From: Eretmocerus hayati
Lineage: Eukaryota; Arthropoda; Insecta; Hymenoptera; Aphelinidae
Direction of reading: 5' to 3'
DNA length: 64,000 nt
NCBI GenBank assembly: GCA_029851415.1
Contig: CM056744.1
Span: 87,903,907-87,967,906, forward strand
Shown here: positions 22,975-33,235 of the stretch, one piece after another
Layout: every line of letters starts with the position of its first letter
Position numbering within the stretch: position 1 is the first letter of the stretch
The notes under the pieces: model-generated
Told to the model about the DNA's origin: nothing
Seen by the model: only the letters and a program-made list of their open reading frames with translations
Database searches by the model: none
Made by a program: the position numbers and the translations under genes

Positions 22975-24263
22975 ATGGCACCAACACAAGCAACGAATTT
23001 GAAGCCGCCAGAGCGCCTATCATTTAGTGGCAATGTCTCAGAGAACTGGAATAAATGGAAGAATAGTTTTGATGTATTCATGATCGCTTCAAAGAGTAAT
23101 AGAGAAGCAGATGAAGTAAAAATTGCAATACTACTGCACTCGGGAGAAGAATCCCAAGAAAGATACAGAACGTTCGAACTATCAGATGATGATAAGAAGA
23201 AATTTGATGAAGTAGTGAAGGCATTTGCTGAGTACTGTGCCCCAAGAAAAAATGAAACCATGTTTAGACATAAATTTTCCACGAGAGCGCAAAGCACAGA
23301 TGAACCGTTCAATGAATCTCTCACAAATTTGAAAAAGCTGAGCCTAAATTGTGAGTTTGGTGAATCGAAGGATGGGTTGATAAGAGATAGAATTATTATT
23401 GGAATAACAGATGACGAGCTGAGGCCGAAACTACTTGCAATAGAAAAGCTTGATCTCGAGCGATGTATTAATGAGTGTCGCATAGCAGAAATGGTGCGGC
23501 AGCAAGAGGAATCCCTCAAAAAGAACACGATCCAACAGGTGGATATCATCAGAGGGAATAGAGGTTATGGCGTGCAAACAAGCAGAGGCATCAACAGAAG
23601 GATAAACGCGCCTGTGCCGAACCAGTAGCAGCAGCGGCAGGGTGGTGATGACTCATCGCAGCAGTGGCGTGCACATCGGGCCGAGGAGCAGACAGCTTCT
23701 TCACAGCAGCAGCAGCGCAGGCCATGCGGCCGATGCGGATGGCTCCACAAATACAGGCAGTGTCCAAAGTACAACATGGAGTGTAATTTGTGCCATAAAA
23801 TGGGCCATTTTCAAAGAGTGTGTGGTTCAAAGCAAGTGAATGTGATAGTGGATCAGAGTCGTGATCAAAGTGAAGAATCTAAAGAAGCCACGTGGCTTGA
23901 CCATGTAGGAGTAATTACAGACGATAGAAAATTAAGAATATTAGGCATCACTGATAATTGGTATGAAACTACCACAATAGTGGAGACGGGCAAAAATGTG
24001 AATGTTAAATTGGATAGTGGAGGGGATGTAAATGTCTTATGTTAGCGAGATTTTTCGAAACTAGTACCCTATTGTAAACTCGAACCGGTAAACACGTTCC
24101 CAACGTCGTACACAAAAGATCCAATTCCAATCGTAGGAAAAGTTCACCTAGATTGTCTTGTAAAAAACAAGCAGTGGAATATTGAATTCTACATAGCAGA
24201 AAATCCGGGAGTCCCCGTTTTCGGAAGAGCCACCTCAGAGAGGTTAAATTTGGTACAACGAAT
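22975..24263 (+). pseudogene. gypsy gag and protease region with two in-frame stops
   Basis: Gag begins at 22975 and runs 217 codons to a TAG at 23626 within a CAG-rich stretch, which looks like a single CAG-to-TAG change. The same frame continues through two CCHC-type knuckles (about 23720-23830) and into a retropepsin core reading LDSGGDVNVL, where DSG stands in place of the usual DTG. A second TAG follows at about 24043 and the frame then runs on to the TRIM insertion. Gag binds and packages the element RNA; the protease matures it. Confidence 0.8.
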
Positions 24264-24331
24264 TGTTACCAGCGCAAGCTACACAGGCGTCCGCAATTCA
24301 AGTGTATCGCATATAAGGATCGCCGCTTGGT

Positions 24332-24406
24332 GCGGCCGGACTAGCTCATTCAACAGCGTGTCAGTCTCTTGATCAAGAGGTCGCCGGATCGTTTCCCGGT
24401 GTCCGC
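24332..24406 (+). other. tRNA-like sequence in the left TRIM LTR
   Basis: A 75-nt segment corresponding to 24719-24793 but with a decayed 3' acceptor strand (TGTCCGC facing GCGGCCG). A short A-C step leads to TTTTT. Probably inactive. Confidence 0.55.
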
Positions 24407-24446
24407 ACTTTTTATTCAGTGCATGAAGGAGAATAAAATCATAACA

Positions 24447-24460
24447 ACTGGTGTCAGAAA
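24447..24460 (+). other. TRIM primer-binding site
   Basis: ACTGGTGTCAGAAA directly follows the left LTR. TGGTGTCAGAAG-type sites match the complement of tRNA-Leu. Confidence 0.65.
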
Positions 24461-24718
24461 GCGGAACGAACCCCGCCCACAAGTGGACTGAGTACTCGGG
24501 GGATAATCAACGATGATAATTAGGTGGCGCTGCCCACGCGTAGACCTGCTGTACCGACATGATGGACTCGGAATCTACATAGACGACAATTAGAAAACAA
24601 TGACATTAAGTTCAGACGATGAGGACATCGTCGACTCTGCCCAGGGAGTGTGTTACGGGTGCAAGCTACACAGGCGCCCGCACTTCAAGTGTATTGCATA
24701 TAAGGACCGCCGCTTGGT

Positions 24719-24793
24719 GCGGCCGGACTAGCTCAGTCAACAGCGTGTCAGTCTCTGGATCAAGAGGTCACCGGATCGTTTCCCGGCGGCCGC
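24719..24793 (+). other. tRNA-like cloverleaf with Pol III terminator in the right TRIM LTR
   Basis: GCGGCCG at the start pairs fully with CGGCCGC at the end. A box-A-like CTAGCTCAGTC, an anticodon-like stem CTCT/AGAG and a T-arm-like CCGG/CCGG follow in the normal tRNA order. Two bases downstream is TTTTT, a usual RNA polymerase III terminator. The T loop departs from the TTCGA consensus, so charging as a true tRNA is unlikely. Confidence 0.55.
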
Positions 24794-24833
24794 ACTTTTT
24801 ATTCAATGCATGAAGGAGAATAAAATCATAACA

Positions 24834-26103
24834 GAATACACCAAGTAAAAGAAAACAGTGATGGAACAGCCTTGTTGATGAAGAGTTATTATGATGTTTT
24901 TGAGGGTAGAGGAAAAATTGACGATGAATATGAATTTTGCTTGGAGCCAAACTATAAAGGTAAAATATGTAGTGGAAGTAGAATACCATTCAAATTACTA
25001 AGCAAGCTCAAAGATCAATTAGACTTTATGAAACAAAGTGAAATAATGATGAAAGGAACCGAACCCACAGAGTTTGTGCACCGAATTTTAATAGTAGGAA
25101 AACCGGACGGATCAATCCGTATTGTGCTTGACCCCGTAGATTGAATGAAAATTTACTCAGACACCCCACCCAATCGCCAACGTGAGAAGAACTGGCTACA
25201 GGAATGAGGGGTGCAAAAGTTTTTAGTAGGATTGATGCTTCAAATGCATTTTTACAAATTTCTTTAACAGAAAAAAGTTCAAAGTTGACAACGTGTCAAA
25301 CGCCCTACGGTAAATATAGATGGCTGAGACTACCTCCAGGTACATCAGTTGCACCTGACGCATTTAATGAAAAATACCAGAAAATTTTCGGACATATTAA
25401 GAAAGTCAAGGTCTGTAGAGATGATATGATGATTTTTGCTGATAACGAAGAAGAACATGATCGTATTTTAGAGGAAGTATTCAAGGCAGCAAGAAAGGCC
25501 AATGTCAAGTTCAATCTAAAGAATAGTGAGTTTAAGAAACCATCGATCGAATTTTCGGGTCATATTTTTACAGCAGAAGGATTGAAAATTGATGATCAAA
25601 AGGTAGAAGCAATTCAAAACATGGAAAAACCAAAGAACGCAAATGATGTAGAGAGATTGCTTGGCATGCTCACATATATATCTAAATTTGTACCAAATGA
25701 GTCGGTTTTGACGGCTCCGCTAAGAGAACTGGTGAAGAAAGACGTACAGTTCGAATGGACAAAGGTCCATGATGAAGATTTCACAGAAATCAAAGAGTTT
25801 TTATCAATAGCACCTGTGTTGCAATATTATGATGCAAATTTAGAGTGTAAATTAAGCGTAGATGCAAGCAGCACAGGAGTAGGTGCGGTGCTATTACATC
25901 GTAACTTACCGGTAGCATATGCGTCGAAAGCATTCATTCAAAGTCAAAGGAACTGGGCGCAGATTGAAAAAGAAATGTACGCAATCGTCTTCGCTTGTGA
26001 AAGATTTCATCAGTACATAGCAGGAGGTGAATCGATAGTAGAAAGCGATCATAAACCATTAATTCCAATATTCAGTAAAAGCTTATGTGACATACCAATT
26101 TGA
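24834..26103 (+). pseudogene. gypsy reverse transcriptase and RNase H, broken
   Basis: Reverse transcriptase begins with the typical fingers region (24872 on, YYDVFEGRGK) and reaches an LDP motif. A TGA and a one-base frame change then occur between about 25138 and 25190. The palm continues from 25204 in another frame (RIDASNAF). The catalytic box reads CRDD rather than the usual YxDD-like motif. RNase H (about 25850-26100) keeps its SVDAS start and the SDHKPL block. A TGA at 26101 separates it from the following frame. These enzymes copy element RNA into DNA; this copy cannot make them intact. Confidence 0.85.
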
Positions 26104-27343
26104 TTGCAAAAAATGCGCATGCGTCTTCAAAGATATGATCTGAAAGTACAATATACACCAGGTAAAGAACTTTTCATAGCAGATACGTTATCAAGAGCAC
26201 ACTTAAGAGAATCAAGCGAGTGTGAGGATATGAATATTCAGATTCTAAATGTTGTTTTAGCAGGACACATGGACAATAAGATGAAACAAAAATACATAGC
26301 AGAAACGAAAGCCGATACACAATTGCAAAAAGTCTTAGAATTGATTCGAGCAAAATGGCCTTCTGAAATAAAAGATGTGCCTGACACTTGCAAAGTATTT
26401 CATACGTATCAAAGTTATATTTTTGAGCATGAAGGACTTTTATATAACAACGACAGAATAATTGTTCCGAATAGCTTGAGGAGAGAAGTTTTAGAAAAAC
26501 TGTGCTATAATCATATGGGCATAGAAAAGACAAAAATGAGAGCTAGGGAAATCGTATTCTGTCCGGGTATTACACGAGACATTGAAAACATGATCGCCAA
26601 ATGCGACCCGTGCGCCAAATTTCAAAGGCAAAACACCAAAGAAAGCTTGGTTCCAAGTGAGGAACCAAATACAAGCTGGGAAAAAGTAGGAGTAGACCTA
26701 TTCTACGTAGATGGAAAAGCACATATCGTTGTTATAGACTACTACTCGGAATATACTGAAGTGGGATGTCTCAAAGATGAAACCTCTATGTCAGTGATAC
26801 TAGCACTGAAGTCGTATTCCTCCAGACTAGGAGTACCAAATGTTGTACAATCGGACAACGGTCCTTGCTTTGGTTCTCAGGAATTTAGAGATTTCAGTAA
26901 AAGTTGGAATTTTGAACATGTCACGTCGAGTCCAAGATACCCGAGAAGTAATGGTATGGTAGGAAGGTGTGTACAAACGGTGAAAAAGGTAATGAAAAAA
27001 GCCTATTATGATAACAAAGACCCTTATCTAGCCTTGCTTGAATTAAGAAACATGCCTGTATCAAATGAGATCCAATCACCTAACAAGACCATGTTTGGTA
27101 GAAATGTTAGAGGTGTCCTACCACAATTTTTCGAAACTAGTAAAAGCTGCCCAGAATTCAGAGAAAAACTAGAAGAGAGACAACGGAAACAGAAAAAGTA
27201 CCATGACGTGATCAGCAAAGACTTGCCGCAGTTGAGCGAGGGAGACTGGGTGAGATTCCGAAATGATAAAGAATGGGATACGGCAATAATAATGGAAAAA
27301 GGAAAAAGCCCAAGATCGTACAAAATAAAAATGAACATGAATG
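26104..27343 (+). pseudogene. gypsy integrase, truncated by LINE insertion
   Basis: Same frame as the upstream segment. A zinc-binding region with CDPCAKF is followed by the DDE core: the first Asp lies in GVDLFYVDG, the second in QSDNG, and the expected Glu is Gly in SNGMVGR. The C-terminal part reaches SYKIK and is then cut by the LINE. The last piece of the protein lies at about 32758-32999, ending SRYGRVVKTPRT, and is in phase once the insert is discounted. Confidence 0.85.
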
Positions 27344-27355
27344 AATGAATGAATG
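27340..27355 (-). repeat. LINE 3' tail microsatellite
   Basis: Four AATG units on the plus strand (ATTC repeats at the element's 3' end), next to a plus-strand TTTATT that gives AATAAA on the element strand. Confidence 0.8.
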
Positions 27356-27661
27356 ATATCCTTTATTCGTCATACGACAAAAATACACCTACATATTTTC
27401 ATATGTGTCACATATAAATATATATATATATAAAATTAATGAATATTCCGATAAAATCATATTGAGAAATAATTTGGTCAAGGATAGATATATCACAGTT
27501 GTGACTAGTCATACACTTTACGATTTCACTTGAAAGAAAATGAGATAAAGGGCATAGGTTCACAAAAATATCACAGTTTTTCTTCAGTCTGGTGACAGAA
27601 GGTCACTTACAATTAATAAGAGATAGAAAGAAAAAGAACAAAAACCCGAGCCCATCAAAGA

Positions 27662-30583
27662 TTAAAGATTAAAGTAATGCTGCTTTTCCGGATCAATCCT
27701 CTGAGGAGACTTTGTTAATAGAAAATCTTTCAAGGACTCTTTGAACAAGGGTGTTTTCCCCAGCTGCCGAAAGCCCGGAGGGAGAAAGTTCCACAAATGA
27801 GCACATTGAACCTGGAAAGATCTCCTTCCATATTCAAGTCTCATATTGGGAACTTTGAGTACCCGCTCTTCTGCATCACCACGTGCGGGGCGTTCAGATT
27901 GGTACCTGGTGAACATCGCAGCTAGGTAGCCAGGCTCTCCTAAATGCATGATCTTATGCATTAACAGAGCTGCGAAGTACATTCTCCGCGAATCAGTACG
28001 CAACCAACCCAAACGCTCCCTAAACGGGGTGATGTGCTCGTCTCTCCTAAGATCAAAAATATACCTCACACATGAATTGCTTAGTCGTTGTATCCGTTGC
28101 CGCTGTTCGTCCGTGGCGTCGAGGTACACGACCGTACAGTAATCTAAATGCGGTTGAACCAGAGACTCGACTAGGCGAATTCGGAGAGGTCTGGTGATAC
28201 ACGCCCTAAAAAACCGCAATCCGTATAGGGCTCTGTTGACTTTCTTAGTTACTTGATCAATGTGCGGTTTCCATGTCAATTCACTGTCAAGTGTAACACC
28301 TAGACTCACGACCGTATCGCTGAATGGAATGAACTTTCCTTCCTGTATCTCAACCCCTGGCAAGTCCATTCTCTTCAAATCTTTGATATTCCTCTCAGAA
28401 CTGAAATAGATTGCCTTGGTCTTGCCAGCGTTGAGACACAGACCGGAACTTCTGGCCCACTCAGCAACTAGTCGTCCGATTTCTCCTAGCCGAGTGATGC
28501 CCTCCCTGATCTTAGATTTCTCGACTTGGAGATAAATTTGGAGGTCATCCGCATAAAATAGATGATGTGCCGACTTTCCGTCTAGCACTCCAGGTAAATC
28601 ATTGACATACAAACTGAAGAGCAAAGGCCCAAGAACGGAACCCTGAGGAACACCCAGATTGGTTTCGAGCCAATCAGAATTACCAGATTTTGAAGTGACT
28701 TTTTGGGTGCGACCTTGTAAGTATGATTTTATCCACAGTAGTGCCGATCTCGAGAAGCCTAGATTTCGAAGTTTGCTCAACAGCTTTGATGGTGATATCG
28801 TGTCAAAGGCTTTACTAAAGTCAAAAAGCAGGAGCAAAGTGATCTTTTTCTTGTCAATACCTACTCGGATGTCATCGGTCAACTTTAGTAGAGCTGTCTG
28901 GGTGCTATGGTGTTGTCTGAAACCAGTCTGGAAGCGATCTAATAATTTCTCAGTTTTCAAATACTCCGTGATTTGGTCGTGTGCGATTTTTTCCAAAACT
29001 TTGGCAAGGAAGCAAAGCAGGGCTATAGGACGGAAGTCCGAGACCGTTGATGGAGCTGTGGTCTTTTTTAATGCAATTAGCTGTGCCCGCTTCCAAGCCT
29101 CAGGAAATGCACTATGAGCGAAAGAGGAGTTGAAAATATGCACAATAAGATCACCAATAGCCGGAAGAGCCTTCGCGATCACGCTTTGGGGTATTCCGTC
29201 CGCCCCACGGGCCTGTGAAGAAAAATGTTTAATAGCAAGGACTACATCATTGTAATTTGTGGGTTTGAACTTAAAACCCTCCTCTGAGGCCGAATTTATA
29301 TCGTCCATTGCTTCATCTATATTTTCGTGGGGCGAAACCGAAACTCCCGCGAAGTGAGCGTTCAAGTCATCCGGTGTGAAACCATGAAGTTCCTCCTCTT
29401 TGCTCTTAGGCAGAAGGCCGAGGTTGCGCATTTCCTTCCAGATGTTTTTATGCTGATCAAGAGCGTCTGAAAGATGGTTTTGAAGGAAGGTGTTACGTTC
29501 TTGTTCCATGCGCAAGTCGACCTCTTCGCTAAGCCGAAAGTACTCACTTTGAAGCTCAGGACTTTTGCGCTGGTTTCGTTGATTTCGTTCCCAGCGCCTG
29601 CGCGTCGCATCTCGCTTATTTATGAGTACCCTCAACTCAGGACCAATCCAAGGAGCATCATTTTTTCGCGGGTTGATAGTTTTTTCCGGCGCTAGTTCAT
29701 CTATAACAGTCTTTAAGTTCTCATTCAAGCAGTGAATTGCGTCTTCCAAACTGATTTCAGCGTTTTCAAGAGCTGTCCAGTCACAGCGAAGCAAACGGTC
29801 ATTCAGCATCTCCGGAGTGATGTTACGAAAATCCCTGTAAGTAAAGGAATTCTTTGGCGGAGTGGGTGTGAAGACGTTGATGGTGACGTCTATGACCGAG
29901 TGCCTGCCGAAACTGGGCAGGAGTCTATTTTGAAAGTCAGTAACGATGTCATTGTCATCTATATAAATGTGATCAATCCATGTGTGAGATGTGTTGGGAG
30001 TGTGTTGGTGAGTCGGGCCATGCTGCACTATCTGTAATGCAAGTTCTTCCGTCAGTGCAGTCAGTGTTTTGGTGTCAGGGTGAGCAGTGTCCAACAGGTC
30101 TGCATTCAGATCCCCCATTATAATTTTATGACTATAGTCACCACACAGACGGCGCAATGAGCCAAACAACCCATCGTCCTTCTGCATGGCGATTTTCGGG
30201 GGTCTGTAAATTACTCCAACTAATATTGGAGGGGAGCTGCCCTGCTGTACGCTACAGAAAAAAAATTCAGGCACACCAGGTTTTCCTGGGCCAAAAGTGT
30301 TAGACGAAACGAGTTTCTCTACCTTAAAGTCATTGCGTACATACAAGGCAACCCCACCACCTTCTCTGTTTCGATCTTGTCTCAACAGTGAAAACCCCGG
30401 AATCTGAACAAGACTGTCGTCCACATACTCATCTAGCTTCGACTCAGCAACCCCGAAAAGATGGTAGGAGGGATCGTCAGCAACGAGCAAGCGCAGATGC
30501 TCAATCTTATCTGTCAGGGAGTTAAGGTTGATAAATCCCGCTTTCAAGGAACCACCACTCCCCCGTCGCTCCTCAGCGGCCAT
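27662..30583 (-). CDS. LINE ORF2: endonuclease and reverse transcriptase (973 aa)
   Basis: The N-terminal APE-type endonuclease spans about residues 15-240, with AESKLD near the catalytic Glu, GDLNADLLD and a SHTWIDHI-type C-terminal block. Reverse transcriptase spans about 455-720, with LLLLFDFSKAFDT, GVPQGSVLGPLLF and the catalytic FYADD near residue 676. The C-terminal 200 residues hold the conserved helical region of this group. The protein nicks target DNA and primes reverse transcription there. Its ATG lies 6 bases after the ORF1 stop, suggesting translation by termination-reinitiation. No stop or frameshift was seen. Confidence 0.9.
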   Translation of the reverse strand: MAAEERRGSGGSLKAGFINLNSLTDKIEHLRLLVADDPSYHLFGVAESKLDEYVDDSLVQIPGFSLLRQDRNREGGGVALYVRNDFKVEKLVSSNTFGPGKPGVPEFFFCSVQQGSSPPILVGVIYRPPKIAMQKDDGLFGSLRRLCGDYSHKIIMGDLNADLLDTAHPDTKTLTALTEELALQIVQHGPTHQHTPNTSHTWIDHIYIDDNDIVTDFQNRLLPSFGRHSVIDVTINVFTPTPPKNSFTYRDFRNITPEMLNDRLLRCDWTALENAEISLEDAIHCLNENLKTVIDELAPEKTINPRKNDAPWIGPELRVLINKRDATRRRWERNQRNQRKSPELQSEYFRLSEEVDLRMEQERNTFLQNHLSDALDQHKNIWKEMRNLGLLPKSKEEELHGFTPDDLNAHFAGVSVSPHENIDEAMDDINSASEEGFKFKPTNYNDVVLAIKHFSSQARGADGIPQSVIAKALPAIGDLIVHIFNSSFAHSAFPEAWKRAQLIALKKTTAPSTVSDFRPIALLCFLAKVLEKIAHDQITEYLKTEKLLDRFQTGFRQHHSTQTALLKLTDDIRVGIDKKKITLLLLFDFSKAFDTISPSKLLSKLRNLGFSRSALLWIKSYLQGRTQKVTSKSGNSDWLETNLGVPQGSVLGPLLFSLYVNDLPGVLDGKSAHHLFYADDLQIYLQVEKSKIREGITRLGEIGRLVAEWARSSGLCLNAGKTKAIYFSSERNIKDLKRMDLPGVEIQEGKFIPFSDTVVSLGVTLDSELTWKPHIDQVTKKVNRALYGLRFFRACITRPLRIRLVESLVQPHLDYCTVVYLDATDEQRQRIQRLSNSCVRYIFDLRRDEHITPFRERLGWLRTDSRRMYFAALLMHKIMHLGEPGYLAAMFTRYQSERPARGDAEERVLKVPNMRLEYGRRSFQVQCAHLWNFLPPGFRQLGKTPLFKESLKDFLLTKSPQRIDPEKQHYFNL

Positions 30584-30589
30584 GTCTAG

Positions 30590-32407
30590 TCAGGGACTTC
30601 TCACTGATTCTGCTGCCGAAACACCATTTTGCTCCGGAACGGTGGTGCAGTTCTGGTTGTTGTTTGAGGACGCACTGGTGCGTTTTGGGACACTTCGACA
30701 GGCCGTTCGAATGACCTGCAGATCAGTAAGAGACTCAAACGTATGTGCACGCTCACCATTTTTTCGCCTAACCCAGAAACGTCCGCCACTGTGCCAGACG
30801 TATTTTAAGCCCAAACCACGTGCAACGGACCTCAAACGTGTGTACTCTTTGTACTTTTCACGAGGGAGCATTTCATTTATAAATATTTTACGATCTGGCA
30901 CATGAGCTTTGGCATCTGGGCCGAGCAAATCAGACCGGATGTCATTAGCCGTGAAATAGTTGTTGTTGATTAAGCGTTTAGCCTGAGTCACCTCCCTGAC
31001 TAGACGGCCACTGGAGAGTTGGACCACGCATGATGGTAGTGCGCGTGATACAACAGCTGAGGCTGGAGATGACAAGAACGATTCCCTATCGCGTGACGGA
31101 GACCCCTCCCCAAGCGCACGACCCGGTTGCAGGACGCGGACATCAACAATGTCCTCCCTCTCCAATGAGGGAAGAATGGTCTTGAGCACTGCAAAAGAAA
31201 TAACACGTAATTCTGCCGATGTGGCCAAGGAATCTTTTTTCAGAGCACCATTAATTATTAGTGAAGAGCTTTCAAGACCATCACTGCTGAGTCCCCGTCT
31301 CTGCTCCCCAGCATGTGGCTGGGGGGTTGTGTCCGTCCCAGGTGGAATAATAGGACCGGAGGACTGTTGTGGTGATGCAGCATTACTATTCTCATTATTA
31401 ATAATTCCAATAGGTCGCAGAGTACTCTGGTTACCTGTCAGTCGCTCAGTCAGACTGAAAAACTGATCTCTCATGATGGAATTTTGCTCCAGGAGTAGCT
31501 GACGATCCAAGCGGAGCTCTTCCAGCTGGGAGCTCTGCTTTTCTATACATTTTTCGAGAGACGACATGCGTTCCATTATCCGGTTGTTCACTTCGTTCAC
31601 TGCTGGTGTGGAAGATGGAGAAACAACAGTAACGTCACGTCGGCTCACGATCAATTTAATCTCATCGAGCTGACTCTGGAGCATCTCATTCTGTTGGAAG
31701 AAAAGGTCCAGAGTACTCTGCGAAATTAAAACCCACTTATCTCTAGAAGGAACAGATGCAGGTGATGATGCTACTGAGGTGGCTGGCCGCTCAACCGTGC
31801 TGCATTCGTTGTGCTGTGTTTCCGAAGCGCTGCTCTCAGTATTTGTTGGCGAAGGCAGCGACGGAAAACCAGTAGTTGACAGCAGGTCCGATTTCTCAAT
31901 TTGAATCTGCGCGGGCTCGGATCTAGAGTCCCCAGTAGTGGTAGCATTGTCAGGCGCAGAGAATTTTTTGTCCCCAGTTGGCGGCTTGCCCCGCGCAGGC
32001 GCATGCTGTGCGCTCCCAATGGTATTGGAGCTCTTGGTGGTGGGGAGCTTCGCGTTGCGGCCGATGGTGGTGGCTTGCGGGGCGAGGGGAGATGCCCCTG
32101 TCGTGGTGCGGGAGCTGAGTCGGGCGCTAGTTGTGTGTGTGCCACTCACACTAGTACGAGTGCTTCTGTTCACTATCTCTCTCTCTCCGGCTGGCTTTGA
32201 GCTGCGTCTAGCAGCCGAAATAGCCTGTTTGGTCTTGCCCGGCGATGTTTCGTGATTGTTGCTCACCTGATGACAGTCAAGGCACCTGATGATGTTGCTT
32301 CGGGATGCCTTAGAGCATTTTACATGGACATGACGCTTGCAGGAGCTGCATTCTTTGCTCCCCGGACGCAAGGTTGCATTACAGATTTGGCAGATGTTGT
32401 CGCCCAT
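30590..32407 (-). CDS. LINE ORF1: PHD-like finger protein (605 aa)
   Basis: An N-terminal C4HC3 PHD-like finger uses C6, C9, C20, C23, H28, C31, C42 and C45. A long Ser/Thr-rich linker follows, then a likely coiled coil near residues 255-330 rich in Glu, Leu and Gln. The C-terminal domain (about 480-590, with KIFINEMLP and VWHSGGRFWVRRKNG) resembles the baculovirus FP-like fold found in ORF1 of related LINEs. ORF1 proteins bind element RNA. The frame is complete. Confidence 0.8.
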   Translation of the reverse strand: MGDNICQICNATLRPGSKECSSCKRHVHVKCSKASRSNIIRCLDCHQVSNNHETSPGKTKQAISAARRSSKPAGEREIVNRSTRTSVSGTHTTSARLSSRTTTGASPLAPQATTIGRNAKLPTTKSSNTIGSAQHAPARGKPPTGDKKFSAPDNATTTGDSRSEPAQIQIEKSDLLSTTGFPSLPSPTNTESSASETQHNECSTVERPATSVASSPASVPSRDKWVLISQSTLDLFFQQNEMLQSQLDEIKLIVSRRDVTVVSPSSTPAVNEVNNRIMERMSSLEKCIEKQSSQLEELRLDRQLLLEQNSIMRDQFFSLTERLTGNQSTLRPIGIINNENSNAASPQQSSGPIIPPGTDTTPQPHAGEQRRGLSSDGLESSSLIINGALKKDSLATSAELRVISFAVLKTILPSLEREDIVDVRVLQPGRALGEGSPSRDRESFLSSPASAVVSRALPSCVVQLSSGRLVREVTQAKRLINNNYFTANDIRSDLLGPDAKAHVPDRKIFINEMLPREKYKEYTRLRSVARGLGLKYVWHSGGRFWVRRKNGERAHTFESLTDLQVIRTACRSVPKRTSASSNNNQNCTTVPEQNGVSAAESVRSP

Positions 32408-33029
32408 CGTATCGTAGCAGATGACGCGTCAGCTGTCAGCAGTCCATGCGTAGCAGAATACACGATCGCCGAGCATGCGCAGAATGGTCAATCTCGGCGC
32501 CAAGCTCTGCCAATCTGATGTTGGTGATGGAATTGCAGAATTGGAATTATTCCTCTCCGGCTCTGAATGGAGCCACGCAGTGGTGCTCCAAAGGTTTGAG
32601 CCTGCGAGAGGAAGTCCAATCTGCAAAAAGTCACGTCCTAGGATGACGTTTTGATGGTGAAAATGTCGTTCGAACAGGGAGTGATATCAGATACGTGTGG
32701 ATGTACTCACCGCCAGAGAGAGAGAGCATGGGAAGAGAGAGAGAGAACATGGGAATGTAATAACGAGAAATAAAGTTCAGTTGAAGACAGACAAGGGGCA
32801 ACATTTTGGAATGAAACCAAAATTTACTAGTTATAAAAATGTAGAACCAAATGAACATCAGAACAACCAAAACGACATTGCACGCGATGATCTAGATCAA
32901 CCCTCCATTTATCCGTCAAACCAAAGTGCCATTAATCGAACCCAAGTCAATAGACCTGTTAGTAGATACGGAAGAGTTGTGAAAACCCCACGTACTTGAA
33001 TGATTTTGTTACTTAATAAAAAAGGGAGA

Positions 33030-33235
33030 TGTCATGTATGTGCACCAGTAGGTGCTGCCACCACGCGCGAGCATATAGAGTTAATCGGTGTAGCGAGCTG
33101 ATACTCGCGGAGGCGCGAGCCAGTGTGAGCTCACGAGTAATATGTGAATCAATAATTGAACCTCAACTTATAATAAACTAATCTAGTTATAGTAATGAGC
33201 GACTCCAATTATTCGTGCATCACCCAAACGTTACA
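33030..33235 (+). repeat. gypsy 3' LTR (206 bp)
   Basis: Preceded by the polypurine tract AAAAAAGGGAGA (about 33018-33029). Starts TGTCATG and ends GTTACA, followed by the target copy ATCAG. Confidence 0.9.

Larger units (their letters stand above)
24264..24833 (+). mobile_element. TRIM (miniature LTR element) with tRNA-like LTRs
   Basis: Two 183-bp direct repeats (24264-24446 and 24651-24833) run from TGTTAC to ATAACA. They flank a 204-bp interior and are bounded by the 4-bp target duplication GAAT (24260-24263 and 24834-24837). The interior opens with TGGTGTCAGAA, close to the complement of a tRNA-Leu 3' end. No coding capacity. Each LTR has a TATAAG box, a tRNA-like cloverleaf, a T5 run and a terminal AATAAAA. 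The LTRs differ at about 13 of 183 positions. Removing the insert with one target copy keeps the gypsy frame in phase. Confidence 0.85.
27344..32752 (-). mobile_element. CR1-type non-LTR retrotransposon (LINE), apparently full length
   Basis: A minus-strand element of about 5.4 kb with a 5' leader, ORF1, ORF2, an AATAAA-bearing 3' untranslated region and a tail of (ATTC)n rather than poly(A), as in CR1/L2-group elements. GAATG on both sides (27339-27343 and 32753-32757) fits a short target duplication, but its length is uncertain because the tail has the same sequence. Both ORFs are open, so it is the best preserved element in the gypsy locus and probably the last to arrive there. Confidence 0.85.
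22561..33235 (+). mobile_element. Ty3/gypsy LTR retrotransposon, decayed, carrying two nested inserts
   Basis: 206-bp LTRs at both ends run from TGTMATGTATGTG to TTACA and are flanked by the 5-bp target duplication ATCAG (22556-22560 and 33236-33240). Order inside is primer site, gag, zinc knuckles, protease, reverse transcriptase, RNase H, integrase, polypurine tract AAAAAAGGGAGA, right LTR. The LTRs differ at about 10 of 206 positions. It is interrupted by a TRIM (24264-24833) and an inverted CR1-type LINE (27344-32752), and by several stops and one frameshift, so it is inactive. Confidence 0.9.

Noticed and set aside
22944..23549. 201-codon minus-strand open frame
   Set aside because: Exact antisense of gypsy gag; no independent evidence.
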